Below, in pieces: positions 35,258-40,230 of a stretch of 40,230 nt of DNA (position 1 is its first letter; every line of letters begins with the position of its first letter). The DNA is from Nitrospirales bacterium (GTDB taxonomy: Bacteria > Nitrospirota > Nitrospiria > Nitrospirales > UBA8639). The notes beneath the pieces were generated by a model. The model made no database searches, was not told the origin of the DNA, and saw only the letters and a program-made list of their open reading frames with translations. Made by a program: the position numbers and the translations under genes. The stretch spans positions 1 through 40,230 of the forward strand of contig JAJDBR010000097.1 in NCBI GenBank assembly GCA_029261275.1. Reading direction: 5' to 3'.

Positions 35258-36226
35258 ATGAGATTCGCGTTTGGGTTTTTCACCATTGCACTGGCTATCA
35301 GCTTTGTTTCGCCAGTATTGGCCTATACAGAAAACACCGTTTCGAACGGTGGCACCATTACCGGCAAGGTGACCTTGGCGGGGAAAGAACCCCCGGCATT
35401 GGCGTACAGCCTCATTACCAATCCCGACACAGATTTTTGTGGGCGAATATCGACAGGAACAGGGTGGCGTCTGGTGGATGAATTTCAAGTGTCGCCGGAT
35501 GGAGGACTCCAAAATACGGTGGTCTTTCTTGAGGGAATTTCTCAAGGCAAACCTTTCACCGAAAAAGGTCCCGTCAAAGTCACAGTGGAGGATTGCCTCT
35601 TTGCTCCCTGGGTCTCAGTTGTGAAAAACCAACAACCACTCCACATCGTGAATATGGATCCCATTATTCATGATGTACAAATTTATGAAACAGCGCCCTT
35701 CGGCTCAAAAGTGATGCTTCATCGCCCACTTCGGCTGAATCCATTCCATCCTAAGAATCGAATTAAGGATCATGAACACAAACCTGGAGAGGCGATGCTC
35801 GACACGGTTCAGTTCTCCCAGGGTCGTAGGATTTTATACTTGGAATGCGGCTTTCATACGTACATGCAAAGCTGGGGCGTCAGAGTAGACAACCCGTACT
35901 ACGCCATTACTGATGCGGAGGGGAATTTCACTCTTCCCGATGTTCCGGAAGGTGTCTATTCCCTCGTGGCCTGGCATGCGGGTATGGGAGGATTTTTAAG
36001 TATGGAAGTGGCGGTCCTCGCCAACGAAACGGCAAAAACCAAAATAGAGTTTCAGGATCCAATAGATCGGCGCATGGCCCATAATACGATGTCTCCCAAT
36101 TATCGATATGGGACCGAGGTCCTGGAAAAAGAGGGGGCCGTCTATGACATCCAAACAACCCATGAAACCCAAGACATTCATCACCCTCAGCATGGAGGGT
36201 CCCCTGCCCCACATTCAAGCCATTAA
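35258..36226 (+). CDS. exported protein with a cupredoxin-like copper site and carboxypeptidase-regulatory-like domain
   Basis: A 322-residue secreted protein: signal peptide (residues 1-22), a first beta-domain, and a region where the ligands of a type 1 copper site can be named: H138 (IIHDVQ), C187, H190 and M193 (LECGFHTYM, C-x2-H-x2-M). This is the same spacing as in the small cupredoxin at 20809. A carboxypeptidase regulatory-like beta-sandwich follows (about 205-265, TDAEGNFTLPDVPEGVYSL). The C-terminal tail is His-rich (HETQDIHHPQHGGSP...). It is probably a periplasmic copper-binding or electron-transfer protein. It is a single gene, with no operon partner visible. Confidence 0.7.
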   Translation: MRFAFGFFTIALAISFVSPVLAYTENTVSNGGTITGKVTLAGKEPPALAYSLITNPDTDFCGRISTGTGWRLVDEFQVSPDGGLQNTVVFLEGISQGKPFTEKGPVKVTVEDCLFAPWVSVVKNQQPLHIVNMDPIIHDVQIYETAPFGSKVMLHRPLRLNPFHPKNRIKDHEHKPGEAMLDTVQFSQGRRILYLECGFHTYMQSWGVRVDNPYYAITDAEGNFTLPDVPEGVYSLVAWHAGMGGFLSMEVAVLANETAKTKIEFQDPIDRRMAHNTMSPNYRYGTEVLEKEGAVYDIQTTHETQDIHHPQHGGSPAPHSSH

Positions 36227-36233
36227 TTGTTCA

Positions 36234-36293
36234 CGTCTCAGTCATGATCGAATCAATTGTCGGGAATGATTCTTCCCACATTGGCTTGAGACG
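36234..36293 (+). terminator. nested inverted repeat after the copper-protein gene
   Basis: An outer 7-bp repeat CGTCTCA / TGAGACG encloses a second repeat GAATCA / TGATTC and the overlapping alternative GGGAA / TTCCC. It starts eight bases after the stop codon. There is no T-run. It is in the right place for a structured transcript end or mRNA stabiliser. Confidence 0.35.
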
Positions 36294-36407
36294 AATGAGG
36301 AAGCAAGCAGGAAAATTCTTTGCCGTACGGGCGCCAGCAACATCAGCTAATGAAGCCAACTCCAGGGATCAGGGTACACGCCACAGAGCGCATGAAATTG
36401 GAAGTGT

Positions 36408-38234
36408 TTACTGAGGAATGGGTTCGTCTTCCTTGGGAGTGAGAAAAGCCTGTAGTTCATCGCCCGTCATGACTTCTGCAGAAAGTAATTGCTGTGCGGC
36501 AGTCAACAGCACAGGATGCAACTTCGCCAGCAAAGCCTGAACGCGCTGCCCTTGCTCATCAATTAACCGCCGGACTTCTGAGTCAATTTCTTGTGCAGTT
36601 TTCTCGGAATAGGATGTACCAGAATTTGATTCAGCTGAGGACATAAAGGTTGGTTTTACTGATTGATCCAAAGCGACCGTCCCTAATTTCTCGCTCATGC
36701 CATAATCTTTGACCATTCGCTTAGCAATGCTTGTGGCCTTCTGTAAGTCATCAGCAGCGCCAGTCGACGCTTCGCCAAAGACCAACTCTTCCGCCGCTCG
36801 CCCACCCAACAGCACGGCAATCCGATTTTCTAATTCTGTCCGAGTCAATAAATACCGATCTTCAGTGGGCAATTGAAGGGTATAGCCCAAGGCCGCAATG
36901 CCACGCGGAATGATGGAAATTTTATGAACTGGATCGGAACCGGGTAACGATATCGCAATCAACGCATGTCCGACTTCATGATGGGCGACCCGCCGACGTT
37001 CCTCTTGACTCAGCACTCGATTCTTCCTTTCCAACCCCGCAATGACGCGTTCGACCGCTTCTTGAAAATCCTGCTGCTCTACAGTCTCTCGCCCACGACG
37101 AATGGCCAGCAGTGCGGCTTCATTAACAACATTTGCCAAGTCGGCCCCAACCATCCCTGGTGTCATGGCCGCAATGCTTTCTAATTCCACTTCAGGCGAC
37201 AGCTTGATGGATTGTGCATGAATGGCCAAAATCGCCGCTCGTCCTATCCGATCAGGACGGTCAACCAAAATTTGCCGATCAAATCGTCCGGCACGAAGCA
37301 AGGCTTGATCTAAAATTTCTGGTCGATTCGTCGCTGCCAATATAATCACGCCAACACGAGGATCGAACCCATCCATTTCAACCAAGAGTTGATTCAGGGT
37401 TTGCTCTCGTTCCTCATGCACCATCGGCCCTGATCCTCTAGCCTTTCCTATCGCATCAAGCTCATCGATAAAAATAATACAAGGCGCCTTCGCTTGGGCT
37501 TGTTCAAATAAATCACGGACACGGGCCGCCCCAACTCCCACAAACATTTCGACAAACTCGGACCCACTAATGGAGAAAAACGGGACACCCGCTTCTCCGG
37601 CAATGGCCTTCGCGAGCAAGGTTTTTCCTGTACCCGGAGGCCCGACCAGCAGGACCCCTTTGGGAATCTTTCCCCCAATTCGCGTATATTTTTCCGGTGT
37701 GCGTAAAAATTCTACGACCTCTAACAACTCCTCCGTGGCTTCATCGACCCCGGCCACATCTTTCATACGCGTAGGGATATCCTTGTCCATATACACCTTG
37801 GCTTTGGATTTCCCAATACGCATAAATCCGCCCCCAGCTCCCTGCCCAAGTTTTCGCAAGAGCCAGAACCAAATCCCAGCAAAGATTAAAATCGGCACAA
37901 CCCAGGAGGCCACGTCTTTCCACAAAGTACTGATGACCACCCCCGCAAATTCCACTTGTTTTTCCTCGAGTAGTCGAACCAAATCTGGATCGTCTACCCG
38001 CACCGTTTGAAACCACTGGGTACTCTCCCCATCACGATCCTGTTTTAACTTGCCATGAATGATCGTGTCCGTAATGGAGACTTCTGCCACCTTATCGCCT
38101 TGAACCCAAGCCTTAAATTGGCTATAGGGGACTTCATCCATATGCTGCGATGCTACATAGACTTCTTGAAGAATAATTAAGGCCCAAAATGCGATAATGA
38201 AATACCATAGAGAAACTCGATGTTTTTTCTCCAT
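36408..38234 (-). CDS. ftsH: ATP-dependent membrane metalloprotease FtsH
   Basis: A 608-residue complete FtsH. Two membrane helices (residues 8-28 and 109-127) flank a small periplasmic domain. The AAA+ ATPase has Walker A GPPGTGKT (198-205), Walker B IIFIDE (253-258) and the arginine fingers at 317 and 320. The zinc protease motif is HEVGH (419-423). Some usually fixed positions differ ([14 protein letters not shown] in place of DVLDPALLRPGRFD), so this may be an accessory copy like those found in stress islands rather than the housekeeping one. A good ribosome-binding site precedes the ATG. It removes damaged membrane proteins. Confidence 0.95.
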   Translation of the reverse strand: MEKKHRVSLWYFIIAFWALIILQEVYVASQHMDEVPYSQFKAWVQGDKVAEVSITDTIIHGKLKQDRDGESTQWFQTVRVDDPDLVRLLEEKQVEFAGVVISTLWKDVASWVVPILIFAGIWFWLLRKLGQGAGGGFMRIGKSKAKVYMDKDIPTRMKDVAGVDEATEELLEVVEFLRTPEKYTRIGGKIPKGVLLVGPPGTGKTLLAKAIAGEAGVPFFSISGSEFVEMFVGVGAARVRDLFEQAQAKAPCIIFIDELDAIGKARGSGPMVHEEREQTLNQLLVEMDGFDPRVGVIILAATNRPEILDQALLRAGRFDRQILVDRPDRIGRAAILAIHAQSIKLSPEVELESIAAMTPGMVGADLANVVNEAALLAIRRGRETVEQQDFQEAVERVIAGLERKNRVLSQEERRRVAHHEVGHALIAISLPGSDPVHKISIIPRGIAALGYTLQLPTEDRYLLTRTELENRIAVLLGGRAAEELVFGEASTGAADDLQKATSIAKRMVKDYGMSEKLGTVALDQSVKPTFMSSAESNSGTSYSEKTAQEIDSEVRRLIDEQGQRVQALLAKLHPVLLTAAQQLLSAEVMTGDELQAFLTPKEDEPIPQ

Positions 38235-38278
38235 ACACCTTCTCCCGGTCGTCTAAGGGCCCAAACTCTACTCGGTTC

Positions 38279-38294
38279 TGCTATTACTGTACCC
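38279..38294 (-). promoter_or_regulatory. faint -24/-12-like site upstream of ftsH
   Basis: On the minus strand GGGTAC-AGTAA-TAGCA. The doublet spacing is right but three consensus positions are changed. The distance to the ftsH start (about 45 bp) would suit a promoter. Very weak by itself. Confidence 0.2.
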
Positions 38295-38474
38295 AGAAAT
38301 ACGGAAATCGTCCATAAATGCGTATTCCTAAACCCTCGAATAAGGGATCTTTATTGAAGAGGGCACTCTTTATTTTCTCAGGATCGTGTATCAAGAGTTG
38401 AAAAGACCAAGGAAGTTTTGTCAGGGTAGGATATCTTCCTGGAAGTTACACACGAAACCCATTCCCTACTATAC

Positions 38475-39896
38475 GTGAATAATCTTCAAGATCTTCAAAA
38501 CATCTGGTGGCTGTTAGCTTGCGCCTTTATAAGTGCAACTCTGGCCTGGGTCTTATGTTCTCTCATTTATCGAAGCCGGAAGCTAGAAGCGCTCCAGACC
38601 GTCCAAGCCCAACTCGCCGGGAGTAAGGTCCAATCGGAAGACCTCCAAAATCAGTTGTCGTCCCTGCATCAAGAGTACGACGATCTTCGCAGGGAATTTC
38701 GTCTCATGGAAGTTGCGAAAGTTTCGGCAGAGACTAAATTAATGGATACCCAACAACACTTCGAATCTCAACGAGCCATGTTGGACGAGGCCAAGCTCAC
38801 CTTATCAGACACGTTCCGCTCCTTGGCCTCCGAAGCCTTGGCCGGCAATAATCAGGGATTCCTGGCATTAGCCGAAGAAAAATTCAAAGCGCTCAAAGAC
38901 GAAACGGCTATCGAACTGAATCATCGCCACACTTCCCTAGAAGCTTTAATGAGCCCACTCTCCGAATCCCTGCGTACCTATCAAAAAGAAACCAAAGATT
39001 TAGAAGATAAGCGGCTTCGTGAATTCAGTTCGGTGAGCGAACAATTGAAACATTTGGCTACCGCTCAGTCGACCCTCCAAACCGAAACCTCCAAGCTTGT
39101 GAATGCCTTGCGCTCTCCTCACGTACGAGGCCGATGGGGTGAAATTGCCTTGCGTAAGACAGCAGAATTAGCGGGGATGTCAGCGTATTGTGATTTTCAC
39201 GAACAGCAAAGTGTGGCAACAGAAACAGGTCGCTTGCGTCCTGATATGATCGTCAAACTTCCCGCCGGGCGAGAGGTGGTCGTAGATTCAAAAGTGCCAC
39301 TGATCGCCTTTTTAGAAAGCTTGGAAGCCACCACTGATGCATCTCGTGACGCCGCATTACAACGGCACGCAGACCACATCAAAACGCATATTCGTCAGCT
39401 CGCCTCAAAAGAATATTGGGATCAATTTCCAGCAGGACCAGAATTTGTCGTGTTGTTCATTCCCAACGATTCTTTTTTGGCCGCGGCGGCGGAACAGGAC
39501 CCATCACTCATTGAGTCCGCGTTAACACAGAAAGTTGTCATTGCCACACCCACCACCTTCATCGCATTGTTGCGAGCCATTGCTTATGGTTGGCGACAAG
39601 AACAGGTGACGGAAGGAGCACAACGGATTAGCCTCTTAGGCCAAGAATTGGCTGAGCGAATGGGCACCATGGCCGAGCATTTTTCCAGAGTGGGACAAAC
39701 CTTAGGCCGTGCAGTTGAGTCATACAATGCGACTGTGGCTTCATTAGAAAATCGTATTTTGCCGTCAGCTCGAAAATTTCAACAACTCGGCGTCAATCCA
39801 CGAAAAGACATACCTGACTTACAGCCAATTGAACAGAATCCAAGAACGCCATCCGGCTTCCCCCTCTCTGTTGAAGATCAACCTCCTCATCTCTGA
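38475..39896 (+). CDS. rmuC: DNA recombination protein RmuC
   Basis: A 473-residue protein with an N-terminal membrane anchor (residues 12-33), a long coiled coil (about 35-140) and the RmuC nuclease-like domain (about 150-440) with LRSPHVRGRWGEIALR, PDMIVKLPAGREVVVDSKVPL and EFVVLFIPNDSFLAAA. RmuC limits rearrangements between inverted repeats, probably by cutting DNA structures. The GTG start is used. It diverges from ftsH. The family is usually chromosomal and broadly distributed, so it gives no special hint of function here. Confidence 0.94.
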   Translation: MNNLQDLQNIWWLLACAFISATLAWVLCSLIYRSRKLEALQTVQAQLAGSKVQSEDLQNQLSSLHQEYDDLRREFRLMEVAKVSAETKLMDTQQHFESQRAMLDEAKLTLSDTFRSLASEALAGNNQGFLALAEEKFKALKDETAIELNHRHTSLEALMSPLSESLRTYQKETKDLEDKRLREFSSVSEQLKHLATAQSTLQTETSKLVNALRSPHVRGRWGEIALRKTAELAGMSAYCDFHEQQSVATETGRLRPDMIVKLPAGREVVVDSKVPLIAFLESLEATTDASRDAALQRHADHIKTHIRQLASKEYWDQFPAGPEFVVLFIPNDSFLAAAAEQDPSLIESALTQKVVIATPTTFIALLRAIAYGWRQEQVTEGAQRISLLGQELAERMGTMAEHFSRVGQTLGRAVESYNATVASLENRILPSARKFQQLGVNPRKDIPDLQPIEQNPRTPSGFPLSVEDQPPHL

Positions 39897-40097
39897 ATGG
39901 AGGATTTCATAGAGCAAAGCGGATGTTTCCCCAAAAGGGCTGGTCGCGATCCCCAACAATGTAGTTACCCGATTCTTGTGTAGAACACGGTCTTGACCAT
40001 TTTAAAAATTGCGCTATTCTTAAGTAGACTCCACTATTTCTAGACACATGTCTCAAAAGGCTTATGACGGGGCATAAGGAAAGGAGGGCAAAAACTA

Positions 40098-40230
40098 ATG
40101 AATACTATCCCAACCATACTTAGAAAATGTTCACCCTTTCAGATTGATATCTACCAAATCAGTAGGAAACATATAGGCCGCTTGTTTGCGGTTTTCTTTT
40201 TCGGCATCAGCTTTTTATTTGGTGTCTTCC
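40098..40230 (+). CDS. start of a membrane protein, cut by the window edge
   Basis: Forty-four codons from ATG 40098 to the end, with no stop. GGAGGG lies eleven bases upstream. A basic stretch (ISRKHIGRLF) leads into a hydrophobic helix (AVFFFGISFLFGVF). It may be the N terminus of a transmembrane sensor or transporter, but too little is visible to name it. Confidence 0.6.
   Translation, partial: MNTIPTILRKCSPFQIDIYQISRKHIGRLFAVFFFGISFLFGVF

Noticed and set aside
1-40230. tRNA, rRNA, CRISPR array or prophage genes
   Set aside because: I saw no cloverleaf-like sequences, no rRNA segments, no spacer-repeat arrays and no phage structural genes on either strand.

Overview
The window looks like a chromosomal stretch of a Gram-negative bacterium of moderate GC content. 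The protein style, the group 3b-type soluble [NiFe]-hydrogenase and the crowd of universal stress proteins suggest a Nitrospira-like nitrite oxidiser or relative (Nitrospirota). That assignment rests on family resemblance only, since there is no rRNA or nxr marker here. Almost every gene concerns energy metabolism under starvation or low oxygen, stress proteins, ion or metal homeostasis, or protein quality control.

Left part (1-7.2 kb): a relic of an IS3-type transposase abuts a protein resembling the LCIB/beta-carbonic-anhydrase fold. Then come a small membrane protein whose ribosome-binding site lies in a hairpin, a small zinc-ribbon protein, and a minus-strand operon ackA-xfp-pcm. Xfp makes acetyl-phosphate from xylulose-5-P or fructose-6-P and AckA turns it into ATP, an oxygen-independent source of energy. 

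Middle part (7.3-19.2 kb): a haem-binding protein gene interrupted by one in-frame TGA, an atypical receiver protein with a DUF2892 membrane protein, a double-CBS protein, a DUF2238 membrane protein, a decayed cytochrome c gene, an exported pentapeptide-repeat protein, a tandem universal stress protein (USP), a CPA2-type antiporter, a CDF metal exporter, and a two-component pair made of an NtrC-type sigma-54 activator and a soluble PAS histidine kinase.

Hydrogenase part (19.4-33.5 kb): divergent from the sigma-54 activator is a USP gene with a textbook -24/-12 promoter and two dyads at enhancer distance. A second -24/-12 promoter precedes a cupredoxin-USP pair that runs straight into the hydrogenase operon: beta, gamma, delta and alpha subunits, maturation protease, hypA, hypF, a HEPN-like gene, hypC, hypD, hypE. 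hypB is not in the window. The sequence therefore suggests that the sigma-54 pair controls hydrogenase together with stress proteins. A two-TM potassium-channel-like protein follows.

Right part (33.5-40.2 kb): two hairpin repeats, a very small membrane ORF, a fourth tandem USP behind a weaker -24/-12 match, an exported protein with a cupredoxin-like copper site and a carboxypeptidase-regulatory-like domain, an FtsH protease, RmuC, and the start of a membrane protein cut by the window edge.

The most interesting reading, which is inference, is that the window is a survival locus for anoxia or starvation. It would couple H2/NAD(P)H chemistry, phosphoketolase-based ATP synthesis, USPs, ion homeostasis and FtsH under an NtrC-type/sigma-54 switch.
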